Assembly (NCBI RefSeq): GCF_014892575.1
Contig: NZ_JADBGI010000003.1
Coordinates: 62,001-126,000 of the forward strand
Origin: Nocardiopsis coralli
Lineage (GTDB): Bacteria > Actinomycetota > Actinomycetes > Streptosporangiales > Streptosporangiaceae
DNA: 64,000 nt
Direction of reading: 5' to 3'
Shown here in pieces: positions 17,832 to 26,325 of the stretch (position 1 is its first letter; each line of letters opens with the position of its first letter). Below the pieces are notes generated by a model. It ran no database searches, was not told the origin of the DNA, and worked only from the letters and a program-made list of their open reading frames with translations. The position numbers and the translations under genes are program-made.

Positions 17832-20444
17832 TCAGGCCAGGTCGAGGGCGAGGTCAAGGGCGGGGCTGGAGTGGGTGAGGCCGCCGACGGCGAGCAGGTC
17901 CACACCCGTGGCGGCGACCTCGGCGGCCGTGTCCAGGGTGAGGCCGCCGGAGGACTCGAGGAGCGCGCGGCCGTCGACCAGTTCCACGGCCTTGCGCAGG
18001 TCGGCTGGGACGAAGTTGTCCAGGAGGATCTCCTCGGCCCCGGCCTCCAGGGCCTCCTCGACCTGATCGAGCCGGTCGACCTCGACCTCCAGGGGCAGCT
18101 CGGGGAAGCGCTCGCGGATCGCGCGCACGGCGGCGCCGACCCCGCCCGCGGCGACGACGTGGTTGTCCTTGATCAGGCCGGCGTCGCTGAGGCAGTAGCG
18201 GTGGTTGGTGCCCCCGCCGCAGCGCACGGCGTACTTGTCCAGGGCGCGCAGGCCGGGGCGGGTCTTGCGGCTGTCGCGCACGCGCGCGCCGGTGCCGGCC
18301 ACGGCGTCGACCCAGGTGCGGGTGGCGGTGGCGATCCCGGACATGTGGGTGAGGAAGTTGAGGGCGGTGCGCTCGGCGGTGAGGAGGTCGCGGGTGCGGG
18401 CGGTGACGGTCATGAGGACGTCGCCGCGGCGGACCCGGTCGCCGTCGGCGGCGCTGCGCTCCACCTCGACGGCGCCCTCGGCCACGAGCCAGAAGACCAG
18501 TTCGGCGAGGGCCAGGCCGCTGATGGTGCCGTCGGCGCGGGCGGCCACGTGTGCGGTACGGACCTGGTCGGCGGGGATCGTGGCCACGGTCGTGACGTCG
18601 ATGCCGGGGCCCGCGGTGAGGTCCTCGCCCAGGGCACGGCGGACCGTGTCCACGTGGGACCGGTGGGGCGCGGTCCAGGGCAGCGTGAACTCGGCGCGGG
18701 CGTCCGGGTCGCGTTCGCCCTCGGGGGCGGCCAGGGGGAAGGAGATGCCGTCCAGCTCGGCGCGCAGGGCGGGCGGCAGGGGCGGGACGGTGTCCTCGAG
18801 TGCGGTCACGGGGGTGTCGCCTTCCTGTCGGACGATGACGGCGGTGGAGCGCAGGCCGGGGCGGGGGTCGGGGTGGTCGGCACGCTGGTGGGAGCCGCGG
18901 CTCTCCGTGCGGCTCAGGGCCGCCGAGGCCACCAGGCGGGCCACGGTCAGCAGGTTGGCCGCCTCCCAGGAGGACGTGCCGGGTGTGGGCGCCCCGTGGG
19001 CCGCGAGGGTGCCGAGCTCCCGGGTCAGGGCGGTGAGGCCCTCCCCGGTGCGCAGGACCCCGGCGTGCTGCGACATCAGGGACCGCAGGCGGGGGACGAG
19101 GGCGGGGTCGACGGGCGGCAGGGCGGTGGCGGCCGGTTCGAGCGTAGCCGGGTCCGCGGCGGTGCTGGGGCGTTCGGCGGCCAGGCGGACGGCGCTCCGC
19201 TCGGCCTGCACGAGGCCCTCCAGCAGCGAGTTGGAGGCCAGCCGGTTGGCGCCGTGCACACCGGTGCGGGAGACCTCGCCGACCGCCCAGAGACCCGGGA
19301 CCGAGGTGCGCCCGTCCACGTCGACCTCCACCCCGCCGGAGGCGTAGTGGGCGGCGGGCGCGACCGGAAGCGGCTGTTCCAGCGGGTCGATTCCGTGCTC
19401 GCGGCAGGAGGCCAGGATCGTGGGGAAGCGGCGTTCCCAGGTCCGGCGGCCGAAGTGGCGGGTCTCCAGGTACACGTGGTCGGTGCCCTGCTCGGCCATG
19501 ACCCGGGCGATGGTGCGGGCCACGACGTCGCGTGGGGCCAGGTCGGCGAGCTCGTGCACCCCGTCCATGATCCCGCGGCCCCCGGCGTCGACGAGGTGGG
19601 CGCCTTCACCGCGCAGCGCCTCCGAGACGAGGGGTTGGCGGCCGCGCGCGTCCGGGCCGAGCCACAGGACGGTGGGGTGGAACTGGACGAACTCCAGGTC
19701 GCGCAGGCGGGCACCCGCACGGGCGGCCAGGGCGAGGCCGTCGCCGGTGGACACGGGCGGGTTGGTCGTGGACGCGAAGACCTGTCCCAGGCCGCCGCTG
19801 GCCAGCACCACCGCCGGGGCGTGCACCGCGCCCACGCCGTCGCGTTCGCCCTCGCCCATGACGTGCAGGGTCACACCGCCCACGGCCTGCGTCGCGGGGT
19901 CGCGCAGGACGTCGAGGGCCACGGCGTGCTCGATGGTCTCGATGCGTTCCTCCGCCCGGACCGCCTCGACGAGGGCGCGCTGGATCTCGGCCCCGGTCGC
20001 GTCTCCCCCGGCGTGGGCGATGCGGTCGGCACGGTGGCCGCCCTCCCGGGTCAGGGCCAGGTCACCGGTGCTCGAACGGTCGAACTCGGCGCCCAGGGCG
20101 ATGAGCCGGCGCAGCGCCTCCGGGCCCTCGGTGGCGAGCACGTGCACCGCGAGCGGGTCGCACAGTCCGGCGCCGGCGAGGTGGGTGTCGACCATGTGCG
20201 CGACGGGGCGGTCGCCCGGGTCCATCGCGGCGGCGATCCCGCCCTGTGCGTAGGCCGTGGACCCGTGGGAGAGCAGCTCCTTGGTCACGAGCACGACCCG
20301 GCCGCCGGGGCGGTGCCGGGTGTGGGCCAGGGCTGTGCTCAGCCCCGCGATGCCCGAACCGACCACGACGGTGTCGGCACCGACGGACCACCCGGGGGCG
20401 GGGGCGTCGAGCCGGGTGGGGCGGGGCGGCGTCGGTGCGCTCAT
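17832..20444 (-). CDS. nadB-nadC: Fused L-aspartate oxidase / nicotinate-nucleotide pyrophosphorylase (NadB-NadC)
   Basis: One uninterrupted 870-residue frame holds both enzymes. Residues about 20-530 are NadB: FAD-binding VVGSGIAGLSTAL, TAYAQGGIAAAMD, SGGLGQVFASTTNP, GEVSRTGVHGANRLASNSLLEG and a C-terminal helical part ending near RTESRGSHQRAD. Residues about 560-870 are NadC: VAARADGTISGL, RTALNFLTHMSGIAT, and DSRKTRPGLRALDKYAV with GGGTNHRYCLSD. NadB makes iminoaspartate and NadC turns quinolinate into NaMN. No stop separates them; an internal GTG at 18809 with AGGAAGG upstream could also give free NadC (325 residues). nadA is not in the window. Confidence 0.88.
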   Translation of the reverse strand: MSAPTPPRPTRLDAPAPGWSVGADTVVVGSGIAGLSTALAHTRHRPGGRVVLVTKELLSHGSTAYAQGGIAAAMDPGDRPVAHMVDTHLAGAGLCDPLAVHVLATEGPEALRRLIALGAEFDRSSTGDLALTREGGHRADRIAHAGGDATGAEIQRALVEAVRAEERIETIEHAVALDVLRDPATQAVGGVTLHVMGEGERDGVGAVHAPAVVLASGGLGQVFASTTNPPVSTGDGLALAARAGARLRDLEFVQFHPTVLWLGPDARGRQPLVSEALRGEGAHLVDAGGRGIMDGVHELADLAPRDVVARTIARVMAEQGTDHVYLETRHFGRRTWERRFPTILASCREHGIDPLEQPLPVAPAAHYASGGVEVDVDGRTSVPGLWAVGEVSRTGVHGANRLASNSLLEGLVQAERSAVRLAAERPSTAADPATLEPAATALPPVDPALVPRLRSLMSQHAGVLRTGEGLTALTRELGTLAAHGAPTPGTSSWEAANLLTVARLVASAALSRTESRGSHQRADHPDPRPGLRSTAVIVRQEGDTPVTALEDTVPPLPPALRAELDGISFPLAAPEGERDPDARAEFTLPWTAPHRSHVDTVRRALGEDLTAGPGIDVTTVATIPADQVRTAHVAARADGTISGLALAELVFWLVAEGAVEVERSAADGDRVRRGDVLMTVTARTRDLLTAERTALNFLTHMSGIATATRTWVDAVAGTGARVRDSRKTRPGLRALDKYAVRCGGGTNHRYCLSDAGLIKDNHVVAAGGVGAAVRAIRERFPELPLEVEVDRLDQVEEALEAGAEEILLDNFVPADLRKAVELVDGRALLESSGGLTLDTAAEVAATGVDLLAVGGLTHSSPALDLALDLA

Positions 20445-20479
20445 CTGTCTCTCTCGGGAAGGGGGGGCCTGCGGTGCGT

Positions 20480-21343
20480 TCAGAGGGGCACCGAGGTGTT
20501 GTCGATGAGTCTGGTCGTGCCCACGCGGGCGGCTACGGCCAGGACGGCGGTGCCGGTGTGGTCGGCCGGCGCCTCCTCGAAGGTGGCCGGGTCGACCAGG
20601 GCGAGGTAGTCGAGCTGGACCGGCGGGGTCGCGTCGGCGGCCTCGTCCAGGACCTTGCGGGCGGCCGCGCGCACGGCGTCGGCGCCCCCTGGCGCGGCCT
20701 CGCGTCCGGCCTGCAGGGCACGCGGGAGGGACAGGGCGCTCGTGCGTTCGGCCTCCGACAGGTAGCCGTTGCGGCTGGAGGAGGCCAGGCCGTCGGCGTC
20801 GCGCTGCAGGGGCGCCCCGACGATCTCCACGGGCAGGTCGAGGTCGGCGACCATACGGCGCACGAGGGCGATCTGCTGGGCGTCCTTCTCCCCGAAGACG
20901 GCGAGGTCGGGGCGCACGAGGTGGAAGAGCTTGGCCACGACGGTGAGCACCCCGGTGAAGTGGCCCGGGCGGGAGGCGCCCTCCAGGCGTTCGCCCATGG
21001 TTCCGGCGTCGACCGTGACCATCTGCGGGGCCGGGTACATGGTCTCCGTCGCGGGCGCGAAGACCACGTCGGCCTTCTCCTCGGCCAGCACCCGGACGTC
21101 GGCGTCCAGGTCGCGGGGGTAACGCCCGTAGTCCTCGTCGGGGCCGAACTGGAGCGGGTTGACGAAGACGCTCACGACCACCGTGTCTGCGTGCTCGCGG
21201 GCCAGGCGCACGAGGCTGCGGTGCCCGCCGTGCAGGGCACCCATCGTGGGGACCAGCCCGACGCGGCCGGCGCCGGCGAGGGCGGAACGCAGTTCCCCGG
21301 GGGTGCGGGCGACGACGGGGCCGTGCGGGGCGGATGCGGTCAT
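20480..21343 (-). CDS. panC: Pantothenate synthetase
   Basis: ATP-dependent condensation of pantoate with beta-alanine. The 287-residue enzyme has the nucleotide-binding HIGH-like [14 protein letters not shown] (about residues 33-46), [35 protein letters not shown] and the KMSKS-like region [13 protein letters not shown]. Length is normal. The ATG at 21343 follows GAGGAAG. It lies between the DUF2520 gene (65 bp upstream) and nadB-nadC (35 bp downstream), all in one direction, indicating a cofactor operon. Confidence 0.95.
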   Translation of the reverse strand: MTASAPHGPVVARTPGELRSALAGAGRVGLVPTMGALHGGHRSLVRLAREHADTVVVSVFVNPLQFGPDEDYGRYPRDLDADVRVLAEEKADVVFAPATETMYPAPQMVTVDAGTMGERLEGASRPGHFTGVLTVVAKLFHLVRPDLAVFGEKDAQQIALVRRMVADLDLPVEIVGAPLQRDADGLASSSRNGYLSEAERTSALSLPRALQAGREAAPGGADAVRAAARKVLDEAADATPPVQLDYLALVDPATFEEAPADHTGTAVLAVAARVGTTRLIDNTSVPL

Positions 21344-21408
21344 GGGCGCTTCCTCGGTCGTGCCCGGGCGGGGGTGGGTCCCGGTCCCGGGCTGGGGCGG
21401 TGGTCGGG

Positions 21409-22293
21409 TCAGCGGCGCAGCACGTCGAGGAGGCGTTCGGCGTCCTCGGGTTTGAGCATGCCCGCCGTGATGGCGCGGTCGGCGGTGAGACGGGCGAGCT
21501 CGATGTAGCTGGCCACGCTCTCGGGGGCGTTCTCCCGGAGCTGTTCGATGTGGCCAGCCACGGTGCCGGAGTCACCGCGCAGGACCGGTCCGCTGAGGCC
21601 GTGGATGCCCAGGCGCAGGGCGTTGTCGAGGGACGCGCTGAGCATGGGAGCGAGCAGGCGGCCGGGGTCGGGCACCCCCGCCGACTCCAGGAGCCCGGCG
21701 CTCTCGGCGACCAGGGTGACCAGGTGGTTCGCGCCGCCGGCCAGGGCCGCGTGGTAGAGCGTGCGCTTGTCCTCGGCGATCCACACCGGTTCCGCGCCCA
21801 TCTCGACGACGAGGGCCTCGGCGATGGGGCGGAGCTGGTCGGGTGCGGTGACGCCGAACGCGCAGTCGGCCAGGCGTGCGATGTCCTCGTCGCGGCCGGT
21901 GAAGGTCATGGCGGGGTGCAGCGCCAGCGGCAGTGCTCCGACGACGGTGGCGGGGGCGAGCACCCCGTACCCGTGGGCTCCGCTGGCGTGCACGAGGATG
22001 GTTCCGCGCAGGTCGGCCCCGGTGCCCGCGAGCCCTTCGGCCACGTCGGCGAGAGCGTCGTCGGGGACGGTGAGCAGGACGAGGTCGCCGGCGGCGACGA
22101 CGTCGGCGGGTTCCATGATGCGGGCGCCCGGCAGCCGCTCCTCCACGTACCCGCGGGAGCGTTCGGAGACCGCCGCGGCCGCGACGACCTCGTGCCCGGC
22201 CCGGCCGAGCGCCTGGGCGAGGACCGATCCGACCCGGCCGGGACCGATGACCCCGACCCGCAGCCGTGCGGGACGCCCCTGCGTCGACTCCAT
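21409..22293 (-). CDS. Rossmann-like/DUF2520 dehydrogenase, possible ketopantoate reductase (PanG-type)
   Basis: A 294-residue NAD(P)-binding protein: N-terminal Rossmann domain with [16 protein letters not shown], then a helical DUF2520 domain (from about residue 150: [49 protein letters not shown]). PanG, the alternative ketopantoate reductase of Francisella, has the same domain pair, and position directly upstream of panC supports a role in pantoate formation. That role is inference; family members are often left unnamed. The ATG at 22293 follows GAGGGGG. First gene of the panC, nadB-nadC, coaX, lysS series. Confidence 0.75.
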   Translation of the reverse strand: MESTQGRPARLRVGVIGPGRVGSVLAQALGRAGHEVVAAAAVSERSRGYVEERLPGARIMEPADVVAAGDLVLLTVPDDALADVAEGLAGTGADLRGTILVHASGAHGYGVLAPATVVGALPLALHPAMTFTGRDEDIARLADCAFGVTAPDQLRPIAEALVVEMGAEPVWIAEDKRTLYHAALAGGANHLVTLVAESAGLLESAGVPDPGRLLAPMLSASLDNALRLGIHGLSGPVLRGDSGTVAGHIEQLRENAPESVASYIELARLTADRAITAGMLKPEDAERLLDVLRR

Positions 22294-22383
22294 CGTGCGT
22301 GCCCCCTCGGTGATCAGGTGTGTCCGGCCCGTTCTCCGGTCCGTGACGCCTGAGCACACGATAGCGGCCCCGCGGACACGTGC

Positions 22384-22411
22384 GGGGGCGGGCACCGCGG
22401 CGCCCGCCCCC
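22384..22411 (-). terminator. GC-rich hairpin terminator
   Basis: GGGGGCGGGC (22384-22393) and GCCCGCCCCC (22402-22411), perfect 10-bp stem with an 8-nt loop, 27 nt after the stop of the small secreted protein at 22439. Confidence 0.7.
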
Positions 22412-22438
22412 TGTATGTTCCTGCCGGTCCCCGCCCGG

Positions 22439-22678
22439 TCAGTCCTGGATGATCACGCCCGTGTTGAAGCACGAGGACTGCGTCTGGCCGAGCACGGCGT
22501 TGCCGTTGCCGCAGCCTTCGTTCTCGTTCTCGACCCCGTTGATGTAGGCGAGGTTGCCGCTCACGTCGGAGCCGTGGGGGTGCGTCCAGGCACCGGCGTG
22601 CGCGGCGGCCGGTGCGGCGAGGAGGACCCCGGCGGAGGCCAGGGCGACGGCACCGGTGGCAAGCGTCTTCTTGAGCAC
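22439..22678 (-). CDS. Small secreted two-cysteine protein, unknown
   Basis: A 79-residue protein with a signal peptide (VLKKTLATGAVALASAG..., cleavage near AAAHA, about residue 28) and a mature part of about 50 residues with two Cys 14 residues apart (NENEGCGNGN and QSSCFNTG). The N-terminal LKKxLA start and gene size resemble the neighbouring chaplins, and GNxxxxN/Asn-Gly content is similar, but the chaplin core (VPVNxCGNSxxxLG) is absent, so I do not call it a chaplin. GTG start at 22678 with GGAG 10 nt upstream. Own terminator downstream. Confidence 0.6.
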   Translation of the reverse strand: MLKKTLATGAVALASAGVLLAAPAAAHAGAWTHPHGSDVSGNLAYINGVENENEGCGNGNAVLGQTQSSCFNTGVIIQD

Positions 22679-22767
22679 TAGGCGTTCTCCTTCTGGGTCC
22701 GGTCGGGGGGACCGCCGGACCGCGTGTGTTTCCCGAGGGCACCTTCTGGGGGGCGCCGACTGGGAAC

Positions 22768-22881
22768 CTACCGACAGCACGCCCCGCAGTAACCCCCTTG
22801 AGCTGGGATGATCACGAAAGAGTCGGTGGGCCTGACTTTGTGTAGCGGCAGGGCGGGGTGCCGATCGGGATGTAGGTGCAT
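22768..22881 (-). CDS. Possible short ORF with Cys-rich C-terminus
   Basis: A 37-codon ATG frame ending in YCGACCR and stop, upstream of the small secreted-protein gene on the same strand. The terminal three Cys codons in seven resemble the Cys-rich leader ORFs of actinobacteria. There is no clear ribosome site, and no sulfur gene follows, so this may be chance. Confidence 0.2.
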   Translation of the reverse strand: MHLHPDRHPALPLHKVRPTDSFVIIPAQGGYCGACCR

Positions 22882-22998
22882 ACGTCCGCCGATGTTCTGT
22901 GGCGCTGCGTGACCGGCCCGGAGGATTCTCGCCGGACCCGAACGGGGGTAACGGTCCGGCCGGGCGGGTCGGGCTGAGCGGGGCACGGACACACGGAA

Positions 22999-23029
22999 GG
23001 GGTGCCGCCCCTGGGAGGGACGGCACCCC
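22999..23029 (-). terminator. Terminator of chaplin gene A
   Basis: GGGGTGCCG (22999-23007) and CGGCACCCC (23021-23029) with further CCC/GGG pairing inside; 60 nt after the stop codon at 23090. TTCC follows on the minus strand. Confidence 0.75.
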
Positions 23030-23089
23030 GTGGCTGTACCCGGCTCGGGGCCCTACGGTGGCGCCCCCGTACGGCCCGGCCGGAAGCGC

Positions 23090-23323
23090 CTACTTGACGG
23101 TGGCGCCGGACCCGGCGCAGTTGGCGCTGGAGATGCCCAGGAGGCCGATGGAGTTGCCGCAGGCGTTGACCGGCACGTCGAGGTCGGCGACGAGCTGGTT
23201 GCCCGAGACGATGCCGCCGTTGCCGGAGGTCGCGACGTCGCCGGCCATGGCGGGGGCGCCGGTGAACAGCACACCCCCGGCAGCGGCAGCGATGGCACTG
23301 GCGGCGAGAGCCTTCTTCAGCAT
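23090..23323 (-). CDS. Short chaplin A
   Basis: A 77-residue short chaplin, a secreted amphipathic protein that assembles into amyloid-like films on aerial hyphae and spores. Signal peptide of about 27 residues (MLKKALAASAIAAAAGGVLFTGAPAMAG), then a single chaplin domain of about 45 residues: SGNGGIVSGNQLVADLDVP, VNACGNSIGLLGI and SANCAG, with the two conserved Cys 15 residues apart. CAGGAGAG precedes the ATG. Monocistronic: own terminator and a conserved inverted-repeat promoter block. Name chp letter cannot be assigned by sequence alone. Confidence 0.92.
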   Translation of the reverse strand: MLKKALAASAIAAAAGGVLFTGAPAMAGDVATSGNGGIVSGNQLVADLDVPVNACGNSIGLLGISSANCAGSGATVK

Positions 23324-23387
23324 GTGTCTCTCCTGATGGCCCGGCCCGTGTGGGGCGGAACCGAGCTTTGACTGTCAGTGGAAAATC

Positions 23388-23422
23388 GAGCACTCACGGT
23401 GCTCATGTGCCATTCAGTCACA
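23388..23422 (-). promoter_or_regulatory. Conserved chaplin upstream block (gene A)
   Basis: In gene direction: TGTGACTGAAT (23412-23422), 7 nt, then the inverted repeat GAGCAC-N5-GTGCTC (23388-23404). It lies 64 nt before the start codon, the same layout as at genes B and C. Confidence 0.7.
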
Positions 23423-23589
23423 GGTACCGACTGTTCGTGATCGGAACCGTTGAATGTAACTCGGCTGTGACCTGTGAAAATGACGAAGAGTGTCGTTTCG
23501 TGCCGTATTTGTCAGCACATGGTGGCTGGGGTTTCGGCCTCCGCGAGGTTGGCCTTCGAGTCGACCGAAGCACCCCCGGACACAGCAGA

Positions 23590-23618
23590 GGCGCCACCCC
23601 ACGACACGGGATGGCGCC
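23590..23618 (-). terminator. Terminator of chaplin gene B
   Basis: GGCGCCACCCC (23590-23600) pairs with GGG-A-TGGCGCC (23608-23618), loop of about 7 nt; 83 nt after the stop codon at 23702. Confidence 0.7.
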
Positions 23619-23701
23619 CACACACTCACGCTCGCCGACCGGACGCCCGTCAGGGCCCCTCGGGGCGGGCCGGTCAGGCAGGAGCGCGTTCACTCACGGA
23701 A

Positions 23702-23944
23702 CTACCAGTTCTTGACGGTGGAGCCGGAGTCGATGCAGTTGGCGCCGGAGACACCCAGGATCGCGATGGAGTTGCCGCAGACGTTGACGGGCACGTCGGC
23801 GTCCACCACGGCCTGGTTGCCGGAGAGGACGCCGCCGTTGCCGGAGGTGGCAACGTCGCTGTTGGCCATGGCGGGGGCACCGGTGAACAGCACACCGCCG
23901 GCGGCGGCGACGATGGCACTGGCGGCGAAAGCCTTCTTCAGCAT
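23702..23944 (-). CDS. Short chaplin B
   Basis: An 80-residue short chaplin: signal peptide MLKKAFAASAIVAAAGG... ending PAMA (about residue 27), then SGNGGVLSGNQAVVDADVP, VNVCGNSIAILGV and GANCIDSGSTVKNW. The two Cys are 15 residues apart as in gene A. AGGAGA precedes the ATG at 23944; the frame remains open to 24052 but the longer product would bury the signal peptide. Own terminator and the shared promoter block. Closest in sequence to gene C (GVSGANC). Confidence 0.92.
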   Translation of the reverse strand: MLKKAFAASAIVAAAGGVLFTGAPAMANSDVATSGNGGVLSGNQAVVDADVPVNVCGNSIAILGVSGANCIDSGSTVKNW

Positions 23945-24012
23945 GTTTTCTCCTATGGACCGGCTCCCGTGGGGGAACCAACCGTCCGGAAGTCGACGAT
24001 TTGTATGACTGC

Positions 24013-24047
24013 GAACACTCCCCGTGTTCAGGAACCATTGAGCCACA
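24013..24047 (-). promoter_or_regulatory. Conserved chaplin upstream block (gene B)
   Basis: In gene direction: TGTGGCTCAAT (24037-24047), 7 nt, then GAACAC-N5-GTGTTC (24013-24029), continued by CG. 68 nt before the start codon. Confidence 0.75.
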
Positions 24048-24223
24048 TCCACCGCCGCTGTGGGCCCGGATTCCGCGAATTTTTTCCGGCTGTGACCTGG
24101 CGTTATGACCCGAAGTGACGTCGCATGTCGGACATGGAGTCGCCGACGGGCAGAAAATCAGTCCCCATATGTGTCATAGCTCACATGCCCCGCAGGCCAC
24201 ACATGCGACCCACACACGACGAA

Positions 24224-24252
24224 GCGCCGCCCCGCCGAAAACGGGACGGCGC
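24224..24252 (-). terminator. Terminator of chaplin gene C
   Basis: GCGCCGCCCCG (24224-24234) pairs with CGGG-A-CGGCGC (24242-24252); 28 nt after the stop codon at 24281. Confidence 0.7.
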
Positions 24253-24280
24253 CTGGCGCAGCTACCTGGCGAGCGGTGCC

Positions 24281-24520
24281 CTAGTGCTTGACCGACGCAC
24301 CGGAGTCGGTGCAGTTGGCGCCGGAGACACCGAGCACGGCGACCGAGTTGCCGCAGACGTTGATCGGGACGTCGAGGTCGGCGACGAGCTGGTTGCCGGA
24401 GAGGACGCTGCCGTTGCCGGAGGTCACGACGTCGTCGGCGGCCATGGCGGGGGCGCCGGTGAACAGCACGCCACCGGCGGCGGCAACGATCCCACTGGCG
24501 GCGAGAACCTTCTTCAGCAT
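24281..24520 (-). CDS. Short chaplin C
   Basis: A 79-residue short chaplin: signal peptide MLKKVLAASGIVAAAGG... ending PAMA, then SGNGSVLSGNQLVADLDVP, INVCGNSVAVLGV and GANCTDSGASVKH with the two conserved Cys. CAGGAG precedes the ATG at 24520. It is the first of three tandem short chaplins in transcription order, each separated by 330-380 bp that holds one terminator and one copy of the conserved promoter block. Confidence 0.92.
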   Translation of the reverse strand: MLKKVLAASGIVAAAGGVLFTGAPAMAADDVVTSGNGSVLSGNQLVADLDVPINVCGNSVAVLGVSGANCTDSGASVKH

Positions 24521-24578
24521 GTCTTTCTCCTGAATGTCGGAGCTGAGGCGCCGACGGTTGCTTACCTTTTGCAGTAAT

Positions 24579-24614
24579 GCGAACACTCTTTGTGTTCGCT
24601 GTTATTCAGCCACA
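24579..24614 (-). promoter_or_regulatory. Conserved chaplin upstream block (gene C)
   Basis: In gene direction: TGTGGCTGAAT (24604-24614), 6 nt, then the extended perfect repeat GCGAACAC-N5-GTGTTCGC (24579-24599). About 60 nt before the start codon. This is the best-conserved copy of the three. Confidence 0.8.
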
Positions 24615-24672
24615 CCACGGAGCAGGTGTGGCGATCACCGTCGGCGTGTCGCGGGACCGTGTCCGAAAACCC

Positions 24673-26325
24673 TCAGGGACTGCGGGGATCGTGCCGACCG
24701 CGGGTCAGCGTCGCGCGGGTCGCCCAGCGTTCCGTGCCCGCGTCGGGGTTCCGCGCCCGGCGCCCGTGTGCGACGAGGGCGTCCAGGACGGACCGCGCGT
24801 GGCCGGACTCCAGCCCGTACGCGCGGCCGTCCGCGGGCCCGGGCGGGGTGTCCGCGCCCACGGTCAGGCGCCCCGTGAACCGGGTCAGCGGGCCCTCGGC
24901 CAGGCGCAGGGCCTGCACACGTTCCACCGGGACCACGTCCGTCACGCGGCAGAAGAGCCCATGGGTGGTGACGAAGAGGTGCTCGTCGGCGCCGGCGTCG
25001 CTGTGGTGCAGGCCGCCACCCGACGCCAACGGCACGGACACCGCGTCGCTGTCCGGGAAGACCTCGTTGACCAGGGCGAACGCGCGGCTGCGGGGCGCCA
25101 CCGGGAGCAGGGTCGCCGAGTCGCCCTGGCGTGCGCCCGCGTAACCGGCGACGTTGGCCTCCACACGAGCGACACCGAGGGCCCGCCACAGGAGCGGTTC
25201 CACGACCCTCACGGCCTGGACGCGGCCGGGCGGCACCGTCTGCATCCGGCGCTGGAACATGCCGTAGCGCAGCCGGAGCCCGTCGCCGGACGTCGAGGCG
25301 TAGAAGTCGGTGTAGCGGGTGAGCGGGCCCCAGAAGTGGCCGAGCAGGCCGAGTACGAGCGGGACGACCGCGCCGAAGACCCCCGGTTCCCCGAAGACCA
25401 CACCGGCGGTCAGCAGCATCAACAGCGCCACGAACGCCAGCAGGACCGGGACGCGGAAGAGCAGCGCGCCCAACAGCAGCGGGAACGGCAGGCGGTAGAA
25501 CGGCCACTCGGGGGCCTCGGGGGCACGCCCCGGCAGGCCCGCGGCGTGTGCCAGGACCGCGACGCGCAGGCGTTCGGCGAGGTCGTGGCGGAGACAGCGC
25601 AGACGGACGACGCTGCCGTCGCCCCCGGCCAGTTCCACACGGAGTTCGGCCAGCCCGAAGACCTGCATGAGCAGCGGCCGCACCACGTCGACGGCCTGGA
25701 GCCGGCTGAGCGGTATCTCCCGGGATCCGCGCAGGACGAGGCCGCTGTGCACCACGAGGTGGTCGCCGCGCAGCCCGAACGTGGCGTACCACCAGGCGGG
25801 CAGGCAGTAGGCGAGCGATCCGAAGACGACCCCGACCGTCATCATGAGGACCCAGTCGAACCCGAACAGGCCCAGGATCGGCCCGGCGAGCGCGGCGAAC
25901 ACGATGGTGACCGCGATGACCTGGAACGGGACGACGAACCAGTGGGCGCGGAAGACACCCGTGGTGACGTCCTGGAGCGTGCGGGGCATCGGTGCGGCGT
26001 GCCACTGACCCTGGGGCGCGGGTGGCGCGGTGGGCGGCGGGGCCCACTGTGCGGCGTGCGGTCCGTGCGCGGAGGTGGGCCCGTGCGGGTACTGCGGCGG
26101 CCCCTGCCCCGGCGGCGGTGGCGGCGGCCCCTGGGGCGGGTACGCCCATCCGCCGGGCGGCGGTCCTGGCGGTGGCGGCGGGGGCGGCGGAGGCCCGGGC
26201 GGCGGCCCTTGGGGCGGGCCGGGCGGTGGGCCTCCTCCGGGTACGGCCCATCCCCCGCCGGGCCGGGGCGTCCCCCCGTGCCCGCGGTCGGCGTCCCCGT
26301 GTTCCGGCTGTGCTGGTCCGTGCAC
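24673..26325 (-). CDS. PH-domain membrane protein (YdbT-like)
   Basis: A 550-residue protein with an N-terminal Pro/Gly-rich segment (about residues 20-100, including runs of Pro) followed by bacterial pleckstrin-homology (bPH2/DUF304) units alternating with paired membrane helices. The hallmark core appears as LRGDHLVVHSGLVLRGSREIPLSRLQAVDV, then a second copy LRLRYGMFQRRMQTVPPGRVQAVRV and a third near VTDVVPVERVQALRL. Family function is unsettled; B. subtilis YdbS/YdbT affect antimicrobial-peptide resistance. The GTG start directly follows the TAG of the upstream gene (TAGGTG), so the two are translationally linked. Confidence 0.85.
   Translation of the reverse strand: MHGPAQPEHGDADRGHGGTPRPGGGWAVPGGGPPPGPPQGPPPGPPPPPPPPPGPPPGGWAYPPQGPPPPPPGQGPPQYPHGPTSAHGPHAAQWAPPPTAPPAPQGQWHAAPMPRTLQDVTTGVFRAHWFVVPFQVIAVTIVFAALAGPILGLFGFDWVLMMTVGVVFGSLAYCLPAWWYATFGLRGDHLVVHSGLVLRGSREIPLSRLQAVDVVRPLLMQVFGLAELRVELAGGDGSVVRLRCLRHDLAERLRVAVLAHAAGLPGRAPEAPEWPFYRLPFPLLLGALLFRVPVLLAFVALLMLLTAGVVFGEPGVFGAVVPLVLGLLGHFWGPLTRYTDFYASTSGDGLRLRYGMFQRRMQTVPPGRVQAVRVVEPLLWRALGVARVEANVAGYAGARQGDSATLLPVAPRSRAFALVNEVFPDSDAVSVPLASGGGLHHSDAGADEHLFVTTHGLFCRVTDVVPVERVQALRLAEGPLTRFTGRLTVGADTPPGPADGRAYGLESGHARSVLDALVAHGRRARNPDAGTERWATRATLTRGRHDPRSP

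Noticed and set aside
17784-20609. Plus-strand 941-codon frame across nadB-nadC
   Set aside because: Antisense shadow; the minus frame encodes recognisable NadB and NadC.
24579-24599. Chaplin inverted repeat read as an SOS (LexA) box
   Set aside because: GAAC and GTTC are 9 nt apart, not 4, and chaplin genes are not damage-inducible as far as known.
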